Shown piece by piece: positions 1 through 8,662 of a stretch of 21,846 bases of DNA. The translations under genes were made by a program, and so were the position numbers. The stretch covers positions 1-21,846 of the IMG/VR virus record IMGVR_UViG_3300025646_000439; one strand, given 5' to 3'. The notes beneath the pieces were generated by a model that saw only the letters and a program-made list of their open reading frames with translations, was not told the origin of the DNA and searched no databases. How positions within the stretch are numbered: the stretch's first letter is position 1; every line of letters starts with the position of its first letter. This DNA is from a virus.

Positions 1-3000
1 CGATATTCCTGCTGTTGTTTGGCGCTCAGCCCAGTCTGTTTTAGGAAGTCTGGATCTTTGGGGTCCGCCATTTCCAAGCGAGCATCGTAGGCCATGTCTT
101 CCATGACCTTAAACTGAGCCGGGAATTTCTTCTGCGTTTCCGCAAAGAACTTGTAGTTCTTATTGATTTCCGCAATCGCCTTCTCCTGCATTCCGTTACG
201 CAACTCGATGTTGTCGGTCAGAGTCTGGATAGAAGGCAGTTCTTTCCCATAAATGGTGTTAAGGTTGTCCAGCCGCAAAAGGCTGAGCGCCATGGATTTC
301 AAATCCGACGGGGCGTTCGACAGAGAGTTTTTGGTGCTTTCTACGGTGCGTCCAGCTAACGATGGCATCGCACGACCAATATCCCCCACGACATTAAACG
401 CTTCGCGCATGAGATTTGGTGTGCCAAGGAACATCATGTCGCTCACAGACGGTTCCACATCAGCAGAAATGTCCAGTGCGTCGTTGATGAGCTTCATGCC
501 CCGGTCATAGGCACTTGTACCTTTGGTAAATCCAAAGAAGTTTGCCAGTGCTTGCACAATCCGTTTGAACAGACTGCCGCTCTTAGGAGCCTTGATCTCT
601 TTGAGCAGTGCTTGGAATTCTGGGTTACTAAACAACTCAGACGTGAATTCCTGAATGTCTTGGGCACCATAGGCAGTACCCATCTGACCTCGTATTCCAT
701 CAAACAGTTCGGTCAGTTGCTTGGTGATCGGCAGACTTGGGTTGCGCAACACATGGGAAATAGCAGCGTGCATCAACTCGTGCAGCACCGTGTGTTCGTT
801 CAATCCGTTATCGGGGTCCAGCGCGATTGTGTTGGTGCGGGGGTCAAATGAACCAGCTTTGTTGGAGGCGTAACGAATGTCCGGATTGTTAGGGTCGTAA
901 GTTCCTACATTGCCAATGGCGGATTTAATTTGTGTGGGCTCAAAAGCGGCGTAGGTGTTGTAACCACCCTCTTTAACTTTAATGCCGTCATATCCTGCCT
1001 CCTGCGCCGCTTCAACAAATTGCGGGGTATTTACTACGTTGTAGGCTTTTGCATCTCTCCCAAGGTACAGAAATTCGACATCAACACCAAGCCGTCTAGC
1101 CAAAGCATACGCAAACATTGCGTCATCGTTCATGTCAAAATTTGTAATTGTCAATGGGTTTTTTATTGACAAGTACACAGGATACATCGTGCCTTCTGCA
1201 CCAGTGTAACCGCGAGCGGTATATGCCTCTTCAGCAAACCAATTTGGTAAGCCAGCAAACTGGCGAATAGCTTCGCCTTTTCTATCGCCATGCTCCTCAA
1301 ATGCTTTTGTACCGTGATACACCACCAGCGGATTGCCATTTTCATCGACAACCTTGCTATCCCCAAACCAACGTTGAAACTCAGGAGTGCGCAAGGCCAT
1401 CGGGCCTTCAGGATTCCTAACGACAATCTTCGTCTTAAGGTTCAACCGTTTGATTTTGGCGAGCATCCCCCGGACTATGGGGTTCGTGGTCCGCGCTTGG
1501 AGATGGTCGATCAGCCCACGCAAGTCACCACTGATGGCAAGATCTTTACCAACAGAATCCAAGTCAGGGCCACGGTGGACGGGTAACGACAACTTCTTAG
1601 GAGCGACCCAATTCAATCCCACAGACAAAGATTTTGGCGGCTCCGCTTTCTTTGGTGCTCTAGGGGCTTTAGCCCCTGCGGGGGCAAGTGTAACCAACTG
1701 CGCGGCCATACCCCCCAACCCACCGATAGGCGTTTCCGCCTCTTCAACTGCGGGTGCTTCAGCGGCGGGGGCTTCAGTTTTGGCTTTCTTTTTTGGCTTA
1801 GCAGCCGGTTTTTGCTGGGTCAGGTCGCTATAGACCGTGAGCAGTTCGGTAAGCGCGTTATCGTTCTTTAGCCCCAAGATTTCTGCAATAGCTGCAACAA
1901 ACTTATCCCACACCGTAGTGTTCTCATACGGAATTCGGGACAACATGTATTGGAACTCGGGGTTCGCCATCCCTTCGGAGATAAACTCCTGCACGCTAGT
2001 AACGCCATAGGGCAGCGGCCTACCATATTGAAAGTACGCATCTGTACCTTTTATAGATTCCAGATGTGATTTGACATGCTCGTACAACTTATTAAGCCGC
2101 TGTACCGCAGGGCGTTGCGCTGGGGTCGGATTAGCGACCGCCTGAAGAACTTGTGCATGAACGATTTCATGCGCCAACACTGTTTCGTCCCTAGCGAAAA
2201 ACTCATCAGTGACAGAAATTTTATCCGCTTTTGGGTCGTATGCCCCTTGGGCACCTATACGACGCGCTGAAGCTGTAGATGTAAGGCGTAAGTCATCTTC
2301 ACCAATATCTTGGGTAACACGCTCAAAGGCGTCCAGCAAAGCTTGGAAGTCTTCTTTAGTCGTAAGCTTAGCCTGCTCTTCGGACAATCCAAGCGGCGCA
2401 AACATGCTGTTATTGAACTTTGCCACATACCCTAGGCTTATGCGGCCACGCTCCTTACCCTTCTCAAACGCCGGAACCCGTGCATCCCGAATCTCAAACG
2501 GAAGCTGTGACCCTTCGGGTAACTGGTCAACTACTGGAGCCAACTCACGCAGTGCTTCAAGCAACCCCAAGTGCATCTTCGCACCGTCAATGGATCGCTG
2601 ATTTGCAAAGGTATCTTCAACTTCATACTGCTCATATGCGGTTTTGTCGATACCAATACGGGTTTTAAGCCCCCTTGCGCGTCGGGCAATCTCAGCAACA
2701 AGTTTGTTCTTGCTCTTTTCTAGCGCGTCCAACACTCCAGAGAAGTTTTCCGCGAGTACCGCACGTTGCGCCGGGAGATTTGCTCGCCCACGAAGTTTTG
2801 TATCTTGGGGCACTACACTGCCTAACGCCCGCGCGAATTCAGCGCGTTGTTTATGGCTGGTTAGTGCAGAACGGACGCGTTCTTCTCCAGTAGCAGGCTG
2901 TCCAGTAACATCTCCAGTCTCGCCCAGTCCGAGTCCGATAGACTCTCCAACTGCGGGGGCACCTCCACCTCCGACATCTCCTGCGCCTTCGCTAACACTT

Positions 3001-4916
3001 GGAACGCCAGCCCCAACTGCTCCAACGTCAGGTCTTGTAGTAGGTTCACTTGGCACCTCCGCTTCGGCAATTTGAAACTCTGGACGGTTGAGGAACGCTT
3101 CGATCTTCTCTGCGGCACCGACAGCAGGCTTGCCCGACGCATAAGCCTCCAGTATCTGTCTGACCTCGGCTACGTCTGCGGGGTTGGAAAGATCTTTGCC
3201 CGCTACGGCTTTGAGCATTTTGGCCGTAGGGCCGACACCAAGCTGTTTACCAAATGCTTTGGTGTCACTGATGATAGTACCTTCCACTCCCGGAATAGGG
3301 GCGGGTGCGGGTGCGGGTGCGGTTGTGGGTGCGGGGGGCATACCGCCAAATAAATCCCCCTGACCGGTTTCGGCAATCCGTGCTTGCACGTCGGCTTCGC
3401 GTTGCCGCGTTGCAGCAATTTCTTCTTCTGAGAAGCCGGGAAGAGTCAACTGTTGTGCGGCAAGCAGTTTCTTAAGCTTTAGCTGGTCAGCTTTCTGTGC
3501 TTCCTTTTGTGCAGCAGCTTCGCGCTGGGCACGTTGGCGCTCGATAATTGCGGTACGCTTTTCGTCCGCTGTAGCCGCCTTTTCCGCAGCCTTGGTTAGC
3601 TTGCCCTCGGCATCAAAGAACTCGCGTTGTACGCCTGCGGCTTTCTGCTTCCCCTGCTTTTTAGCTTCCGCACTGACTTGAGCGGGGGTAAATAAGGATG
3701 TGTAGGGACCAACCTCCATTCCGGGAAGTTGTCCTTGTGCTTCACCACTTTCGATGGCGGCAATTTCGGCTTCTGCTTGTGCAACTTCTGCACGTAGTCG
3801 GGCAGCTTCTTGGCGTTGTCCTCGTCGTTCAAGTGCATCCGCTAACTGTTGTTTACGCTTAGCACCTTCCCGCATCCGCTCCACACCACTACCAGCAGCG
3901 CTAAATGCGCCACCAGCAATCGCGCCACGGACACTGGACTCCATGATGCGGTCCCACTCTTTGCTCTCAAAGATTTGTGGGTTGTTGGCTACGAACTTTT
4001 CAGCCGCGATACTGATCGCTTCCTGAGCGCCCTCGGTTAGTCCCTCACTGGGGACACCTTTGAGTATGCCTGCGGTAACACTACGCAGCAGCCCCTTGTC
4101 CATTCCGGACTTCTCAAGAACCTTCTCAACGATACCGACCTTCATAGGACCGGTAAGCTGCCTAGCCAATGTCGCGGGTAGCACTGAATCCAGAGCAGCA
4201 GAACCCGCTCCAAACAACATCGCTACGCCGGGTTCTAATTGGCCTGTTTCCTCAAAGACGTTTTGGAAAACCTCCGGAGCGTTTTGCGCGTAAGCTCCAA
4301 GGAAGGTTCCGACGTTTGTACCCATTCCCGCTCTAGCTGCCACCTGTGGTGCAGCACGTTTCATACCCTCAGCAACGAATGCTGTAGCCGCCTCACCAAC
4401 AAGCCCACGTTCTGCCGCCTGTGTAGCAAGAGCTTTGCCAGCAGTAGTTAACGCAGCACGACCAGCTAAAACGCCACCCCCGACACCGGGAATTAAGGAC
4501 GTTGCGATATTGGGTATCTGCTCGCCAATGACTTCAGCGCCAAACTTCAGCGCATCTCCAAAGCCTTCAACATCTTTATACGAACGGAATACCGGAGGGG
4601 CTTCCAGTTCACGCGCTTGGCGTTTTTGCGCGGCTTCCGCTAATTGTTCCTTGGCATAGTCCTCAAACCCAAGCGCAGACCCTGCCATTGCAGGAATAAT
4701 GTCCGTAACAAGAGAGCCAAACTCCCCCGCGCCACGACCTACGCCTTGTGTGAAGGTCTTAAAGATACCGGGACCGTACTCTTTTCGTAGCGCTTTAAGT
4801 TCTTTTGCTTCTTGATCTTGTGTTTGACGGATATATGTGGCGAGTTCAGTAGCCGCTGCGGTATCCCCCGCCGCGTCTGCATTTTTAAGTGCTTCATAAA
4901 CGCGACTTAAATCCAT
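1..4916 (-). CDS. Giant phage polyvalent protein with two zincin-like domains and an ADP-ribosyltransferase-like domain (3' end outside window)
   Basis: An open frame of 1638 complete codons runs from ATG at 4916 off the left edge with no stop. AAGGAA (4922-4927) overlaps the previous stop and supports this start. Seen in order: a helical N-terminus; Gly/Ala-rich hydrophobic stretches (about 130-180 and 200-245); a charged coiled-coil-like region (345-395); a Pro-Ala linker (about 525-540); zincin-like domain 1 with HEIVH 916-920 and QEFISE 976-981; a Lys/Pro/Ala linker (about 1030-1065); an ART-like domain with FQRWFG 1180, YHGT 1200-1203, DGIK 1310 and FEPTQIKS 1325; then zincin-like domain 2 with HELMH 1379-1383 and QEFTSE 1422-1427. 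The order ART then 'DPNNPDIRYA' is characteristic of phage polyvalent proteins, which are packaged and delivered with the DNA. I infer ejection and host-directed effector or protease activity. It is the last gene of the virion-protein run in this window. Confidence 0.85.
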   Translation of the reverse strand, partial: MDLSRVYEALKNADAAGDTAAATELATYIRQTQDQEAKELKALRKEYGPGIFKTFTQGVGRGAGEFGSLVTDIIPAMAGSALGFEDYAKEQLAEAAQKRQARELEAPPVFRSYKDVEGFGDALKFGAEVIGEQIPNIATSLIPGVGGGVLAGRAALTTAGKALATQAAERGLVGEAATAFVAEGMKRAAPQVAARAGMGTNVGTFLGAYAQNAPEVFQNVFEETGQLEPGVAMLFGAGSAALDSVLPATLARQLTGPMKVGIVEKVLEKSGMDKGLLRSVTAGILKGVPSEGLTEGAQEAISIAAEKFVANNPQIFESKEWDRIMESSVRGAIAGGAFSAAGSGVERMREGAKRKQQLADALERRGQRQEAARLRAEVAQAEAEIAAIESGEAQGQLPGMEVGPYTSLFTPAQVSAEAKKQGKQKAAGVQREFFDAEGKLTKAAEKAATADEKRTAIIERQRAQREAAAQKEAQKADQLKLKKLLAAQQLTLPGFSEEEIAATRQREADVQARIAETGQGDLFGGMPPAPTTAPAPAPAPIPGVEGTIISDTKAFGKQLGVGPTAKMLKAVAGKDLSNPADVAEVRQILEAYASGKPAVGAAEKIEAFLNRPEFQIAEAEVPSEPTTRPDVGAVGAGVPSVSEGAGDVGGGGAPAVGESIGLGLGETGDVTGQPATGEERVRSALTSHKQRAEFARALGSVVPQDTKLRGRANLPAQRAVLAENFSGVLDALEKSKNKLVAEIARRARGLKTRIGIDKTAYEQYEVEDTFANQRSIDGAKMHLGLLEALRELAPVVDQLPEGSQLPFEIRDARVPAFEKGKERGRISLGYVAKFNNSMFAPLGLSEEQAKLTTKEDFQALLDAFERVTQDIGEDDLRLTSTASARRIGAQGAYDPKADKISVTDEFFARDETVLAHEIVHAQVLQAVANPTPAQRPAVQRLNKLYEHVKSHLESIKGTDAYFQYGRPLPYGVTSVQEFISEGMANPEFQYMLSRIPYENTTVWDKFVAAIAEILGLKNDNALTELLTVYSDLTQQKPAAKPKKKAKTEAPAAEAPAVEEAETPIGGLGGMAAQLVTLAPAGAKAPRAPKKAEPPKSLSVGLNWVAPKKLSLPVHRGPDLDSVGKDLAISGDLRGLIDHLQARTTNPIVRGMLAKIKRLNLKTKIVVRNPEGPMALRTPEFQRWFGDSKVVDENGNPLVVYHGTKAFEEHGDRKGEAIRQFAGLPNWFAEEAYTARGYTGAEGTMYPVYLSIKNPLTITNFDMNDDAMFAYALARRLGVDVEFLYLGRDAKAYNVVNTPQFVEAAQEAGYDGIKVKEGGYNTYAAFEPTQIKSAIGNVGTYDPNNPDIRYASNKAGSFDPRTNTIALDPDNGLNEHTVLHELMHAAISHVLRNPSLPITKQLTELFDGIRGQMGTAYGAQDIQEFTSELFSNPEFQALLKEIKAPKSGSLFKRIVQALANFFGFTKGTSAYDRGMKLINDALDISADVEPSVSDMMFLGTPNLMREAFNVVGDIGRAMPSLAGRTVESTKNSLSNAPSDLKSMALSLLRLDNLNTIYGKELPSIQTLTDNIELRNGMQEKAIAEINKNYKFFAETQKKFPAQFKVMEDMAYDARLEMADPKDPDFLKQTGLSAKQQQEY
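3301..3334 (-). repeat. Short hexanucleotide repeat coding a Pro-Ala linker
   Basis: GCGGGT repeats about three and a half times, then continues imperfectly (GCGGTT, GTGGGT). On the minus strand it encodes the PAPAPAPAP linker of the giant polyvalent protein. It is in frame, so slippage would only change linker length. Confidence 0.75.
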
Positions 4917-4921
4917 AGCAG

Positions 4922-4928
4922 TTCCTTA
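4922..4928 (-). promoter_or_regulatory. Shine-Dalgarno overlapping the upstream stop, sets the start of the giant gene
   Basis: On the minus strand the junction reads GTTAAGGAACTGCTATG. AAGGAA begins inside the TAA stop of the upstream 586-residue gene and sits 5-6 bases from the ATG. It decides the start at 4916 and suggests translational coupling. Confidence 0.7.
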
Positions 4929-6686
4929 ACGGGGGGCGTACTTATTCACAAGTGAATTTACTTCAGATGGCATATTGGAAGCAGAGGGACTGCCGCGTTG
5001 CAGTAGATCATTCATATATCGGTCAATTTCTGCTCTACGCGCTTTAGCATATTCCTCCTCAAATTTAGCGTTTGCATTGGGTGGAGGTACTTTTGCAAGA
5101 TTTAATTTTTTAGCAACAGCAGCGCGTAAAGATCCTTTATCGTCGTCAACCGCTTTAGTTGCATCCGCTCGGAATTTCAGAAGTTGCGCCTCAGTAAGTC
5201 CGGCAGCATTACGTGCGCGGGCCTGTGCCGCCGCTAGGCTGTACCCACCCGTAATATGAGCAATATTCTCGTGAGCCGCCGCGTTGTACTGCGTCTTCCA
5301 CATATCCGCTGCCCGATCAGCATCTTTAACACCCGCGTTAATAAGTGCTTGGGTACCAAAGTCATCACGTTTTTGGGCTGCATCCGAGGCCCGCATCAGC
5401 AACTCATCGCGCCGTTTAAGATCATTATTTTGCTCAGCACGACGAGCCTGTTCAATAAGCGCAAATTCTTTAGTGCGTTCTTTTTCGGCTTTCTTAAGAT
5501 CTTTGTAAGCCCGTTGATAATCTTCCGCGCCGACCATAGCCCCGGCACCGATATTCTGAAGCGCATGCCGCGAAGTGCCTGACATCATTGCGAGACCGGC
5601 CTTAAACAACGCCATGTACTTAGCTTGCTCTTTATCGGCACCGGCTTGGAGAGCTTCATTTTTTAGCGAAGCCTCGTACCCTTCAAAGGCTTTTCCTTGC
5701 AGGCGGTCTTTGCTAAGAGCATCCATAAGCCGCTGCTCACGTTCCTGAGAGCGCGCAAAATACCCTCCAACACCTTCTTCGCCAACTCCCTGCAACGCGT
5801 TTTGTGTAATCTCGGTAGCCGAAGGACCGGACGGCATTTTTGGGAAATTAGCTGCGCGTAATCCAGTCCCAAGCCCCATAATTCCTGACCCATCCCCCGT
5901 TTTACTACCTGCTGGGCTACTAGCGGTAGGTGTAGCGGGAGAAGAGATAGACGGTAGCCCACGCGTCCCTGCTGTTTCCGGGTATATATCTCGGACATAT
6001 GGCGGTGGCTCTACATAACCCGTAACCGCGCCGCTATATTCGTCCGCACCTCGACGCATTACGTACCTCTGCGCCGGGTCTGGCTCTGATCCAAGCTTTG
6101 TTTCCCTGTAGAACTCACCTGCGGCAGCGCGAAGCCCTGCGCCTTGTTCCGACCGACGCGCTCGTTCTACATCGCGCATCTCAGCCGGTGTAGGCGTACT
6201 AGGTAGTGTTGGTGTCGCCGACGGTGCGGTAGGCATGTTTAGTTCGGCAAGGCGTCTTTCTATCTGCCGCATTTCATAAAGATCGCCCTCCTGCACCGCT
6301 CGGTTTCTTTTTTCATATAGCCTACCGATTTCCTGTTGGTCTGGCCTGTAGGGGATCAACCCCTGATTCTGATACCGTTCAACGTCCCCACCGTCAGCGA
6401 ACGCGACGATGCCGCCCCCTGCCATATCCTGAGTGGGGGCTTGGGCCAGATTAGTTGGTAGCGTATCAATACCCTGCGCTCGACTTAAAACTTGTTCCGC
6501 AATGGGCGGTTGTTGAGAAGGCTGCTGCATCGCTTGCATGTTGCGCATGCGCTCCTCCATGTTCATCTTTTCTTCGATGAGCGGGATCGCAATGTACGCT
6601 GGAAGCGTTTTGTTTTGCAGGGACTGCTTTAGCTGATCTACGGACATTCTTTCAGCCGTAGCGATACGTCCAATTCCGCTAATCAT
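4926..6686 (-). CDS. Probable virion-internal/ejection-type protein, helical, function unknown
   Basis: 586 residues. I do not recognise a named family. The first 45 residues form a conserved-looking segment (SVDQLKQSLQNKTLPAYIAI), followed by a Met/Gln-rich stretch. Residues 89-100 read AGGGIVAFADGG, a motif that recurs in neighbouring virion proteins. Residues about 120-290 are Pro/Ser/Thr-rich and probably flexible. From about 300 on, the protein is Ala/Lys/Glu/Arg-rich and strongly helical, with likely coiled coil (for example KDLKKAEKERTKEFALIEQ). The start codon overlaps the stop of the 659-residue gene as ATGA. Position between a repeat-rich virion protein and the giant polyvalent protein suggests a place in the ejected or internal protein set, analogous in layout to T7 gp14-gp16. 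That role is inference. Confidence 0.75.
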   Translation of the reverse strand: MISGIGRIATAERMSVDQLKQSLQNKTLPAYIAIPLIEEKMNMEERMRNMQAMQQPSQQPPIAEQVLSRAQGIDTLPTNLAQAPTQDMAGGGIVAFADGGDVERYQNQGLIPYRPDQQEIGRLYEKRNRAVQEGDLYEMRQIERRLAELNMPTAPSATPTLPSTPTPAEMRDVERARRSEQGAGLRAAAGEFYRETKLGSEPDPAQRYVMRRGADEYSGAVTGYVEPPPYVRDIYPETAGTRGLPSISSPATPTASSPAGSKTGDGSGIMGLGTGLRAANFPKMPSGPSATEITQNALQGVGEEGVGGYFARSQEREQRLMDALSKDRLQGKAFEGYEASLKNEALQAGADKEQAKYMALFKAGLAMMSGTSRHALQNIGAGAMVGAEDYQRAYKDLKKAEKERTKEFALIEQARRAEQNNDLKRRDELLMRASDAAQKRDDFGTQALINAGVKDADRAADMWKTQYNAAAHENIAHITGGYSLAAAQARARNAAGLTEAQLLKFRADATKAVDDDKGSLRAAVAKKLNLAKVPPPNANAKFEEEYAKARRAEIDRYMNDLLQRGSPSASNMPSEVNSLVNKYAPR

Positions 6687-8662
6687 GCTGCCTTCCTTTT
6701 CTTCATAGCCCGACGAAGTGCAAGTTCATCAATCCCCGGACCTTCTTCCCGAATGGGACCACCAGCTTTTCTACCGACGCCTGCCATATTTGCCATCCCA
6801 GCCAAGCCCACTCCTGCGGTACCAAGGCCAGCAAGTTGGCTAGCCATAGAAGGCGCTGCTTGATATTGAGATGTCGTTTGCCCCGGTACCGCATAGCCAC
6901 GCAGCAGGGCGTTGTACTGAGCAAGGGTGTTGTAAGGAGCTTCTTGCGCTTGCGCGTAGTTGGAGATGGCCTGATTGATAATAGCCTGCTCTTGCGCTTG
7001 TTGCTGCTGACCAATCTGATTTTGCAACCCAAGAATGCCCGTCTGTGCAGCAAGTTGTTGAGTGCCAAGTGACCCAAGCGTACCTGCTGCTTGATTTGCC
7101 AGCCCGTACCCGGCTTGCGCACCGCTGACCCCTTGCAGGCCAGTTTGAGCGCCTTGCATTCCTTGAGCTGTGCCTTGCAACCCGACACCCGCCCCTTGAA
7201 GTCCAAGCTGGCCCGCATTGATAGCTTGCCCAACTCCTTGCAAACCAACTCCAGCCCCCTGCATAGCCGCTTGCGCACCCTGTATACCTTGAGCAGTACC
7301 GGCCAGTTGACGGTCCACTCCTTGCAGTCCCAACCCTGCGCCTTGGATGCCAGTTCCGTACAACTGATTGGCGGCTTGAAGTCCTGCAAGCCCCGCTTGG
7401 GAACCCTGCATACCAAGACCATACATGGAGCCTGCCTGCCCGACACCCTGAAGTGCTGCTTGCTGACCAGCTAGTGCCTGACCAATTCCAGACAATCCAA
7501 GTTGACCGCCTTGAAGTGCGGTGCCAAGCCCCGACTGTGCGCCGCCCAATCCCTGAAGCCCGAGGTTGGAGCCATACTGCATACTCTGAATGGCTTTGTC
7601 GTACGCTGATTGCGTACCCTGCGCTTGGATACCCTGAATCTGCGATTGGAGTGCCCGATTAGCTTCAGCGTTCTCGATAGCTTGTCTTGCACCACCGAAA
7701 GCACCGGCACGGGCAGCTTGGGAGCCACGTGCTTGCGCCGCAATATCTGCTTGACGCTGCGCCGCCTGAATCTGAAGATCAGTTACGGCTTGTTGGTACG
7801 GCGACATATATGCTTGTACTGCGGATGGGCTTGTTGCCATCTGCGCATACTGTTGCCCCGCGAGTGCTTGCTGTCGCGCCAAGTCTTGAGACTGGGCAGT
7901 AATGCCGCGACCTGTTTGTTGGGCATCAAGACCCATACGCCCGATCTGGGAAGACAGATCACCGTACCCCAGAGCGGTATTTGCCAGATTGGCAGCTTGA
8001 GCGCCATAACCAGCACCCATCCCGCCATACATCTGAGCTTGAGGAGCAAGAGCCGCTGCTTCTGCCCCGTATCCAGCACCCATGCCGCCGTAGTATTGAC
8101 CGCCTTGGATGCCTAGTTGCTGACCCAAAAGACCAGACTGTTGGCCTTGCATGCCAGCTTGTGCGCCCATAGCGCCGTAACCATAGGCGGCGTTTTCTGC
8201 TTGCGCTGCTTGCCTTGCTGCGTTTTGCGCGGCGGCTAGCCCTAGTTGCTGACCCAACTGCCCGGACTGGAACCCGGCATTGCCATAGCCCATCGCCTGC
8301 TGCGCAGACTGCATACCGCCCATACCGGCCATACCGGCCAGACCTGTGGCTTGCCCGTACTGCCCCGGCACTTGAAGGTTGGCAGCGTTAAATTGAACTT
8401 GTTGTTGCAGGGGGCTGAACCCAGCTACATATGCGCGGGGGTCTGCACTATAAGGAGTAAACGGACGAGTACCGGTAATGTCATAGATTGGTTGACCGCT
8501 CTCATCTAAGACTTTTTCCCCGGTCTTAGGGTCTATCCGTGGCTGCGTTGAAAATAGCTGTTGAGTCGCACCACCAAGAAGTGTCTCGACCTGTGGGCGC
8601 AGCCAATCCGGAATATTGGATTGGGTTACAGTTGTGGAAGTTGGACCGCCGCCACCGCTCAT
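6683..8662 (-). CDS. Repeat-rich virion protein with 22 consecutive heptads, function unknown
   Basis: 659 residues. The N-terminus (TSTTVTQSNIPDWLRPQVET) resembles a segment common in uncultured aquatic phage virion proteins, recalled rather than searched. Residues about 40-95 are ordered (PRAYVAGFSPLQQQVQFNA). Residues about 95-250 are Gly/Ala/Gln/Met/Tyr-rich and contain a duplicated MGAGYGA(E/Q)AA block. Residues 250-360 look helical (AQRQADIAAQARGSQAARAG). Residues 367-520 form 22 uninterrupted seven-residue repeats of the form xx-hydrophobic-x-Gly-x-x. A Gln-rich helix follows, then a basic tail (RRAMKKRKAA). It is ATGA-coupled to genes on both sides. Being very low in charge and rich in Gly/Ala, it could line a channel or insert in a membrane during DNA ejection. 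This is inference; a tail-shaft or scaffold role is also possible. Confidence 0.8.
   Translation of the reverse strand: MSGGGGPTSTTVTQSNIPDWLRPQVETLLGGATQQLFSTQPRIDPKTGEKVLDESGQPIYDITGTRPFTPYSADPRAYVAGFSPLQQQVQFNAANLQVPGQYGQATGLAGMAGMGGMQSAQQAMGYGNAGFQSGQLGQQLGLAAAQNAARQAAQAENAAYGYGAMGAQAGMQGQQSGLLGQQLGIQGGQYYGGMGAGYGAEAAALAPQAQMYGGMGAGYGAQAANLANTALGYGDLSSQIGRMGLDAQQTGRGITAQSQDLARQQALAGQQYAQMATSPSAVQAYMSPYQQAVTDLQIQAAQRQADIAAQARGSQAARAGAFGGARQAIENAEANRALQSQIQGIQAQGTQSAYDKAIQSMQYGSNLGLQGLGGAQSGLGTALQGGQLGLSGIGQALAGQQAALQGVGQAGSMYGLGMQGSQAGLAGLQAANQLYGTGIQGAGLGLQGVDRQLAGTAQGIQGAQAAMQGAGVGLQGVGQAINAGQLGLQGAGVGLQGTAQGMQGAQTGLQGVSGAQAGYGLANQAAGTLGSLGTQQLAAQTGILGLQNQIGQQQQAQEQAIINQAISNYAQAQEAPYNTLAQYNALLRGYAVPGQTTSQYQAAPSMASQLAGLGTAGVGLAGMANMAGVGRKAGGPIREEGPGIDELALRRAMKKRKAA
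7103..7564 (-). repeat. 22 tandem 21-bp coding units (7-residue xxLQGxx repeats)
   Basis: Translated in frame, the stretch divides into 22 heptads such as LGLQGLG, VGLQGVG, VGLQGTA and QGMQGAQ. By my count, position 5 is Gly in 19 of 22 and position 3 is L, I or M in 18. Codons for the same residues vary between units, so the periodicity looks selected at protein level rather than arising from recent DNA slippage. Confidence 0.85.

Noticed and set aside
253-4659. Many plus-strand and minor minus-strand open frames of 60-150 codons
   Set aside because: All are shadows of the single giant minus-strand frame, whose motifs (HEIVH, YHGT, DGIK, HELMH) fall in one phase from the ATG at 4916.
6703-7446. 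247-residue minus-strand open frame in another phase
   Set aside because: It overlaps the 659-residue gene. The heptad repeat keeps alternative frames open, and its product is Lys/Arg/Cys/Trp-rich without domain structure.
7610-8116. 168-residue plus-strand open frame
   Set aside because: Antisense to the repeat-rich virion gene, Cys/Leu/Arg-rich, no Shine-Dalgarno, and against the uniform gene direction.
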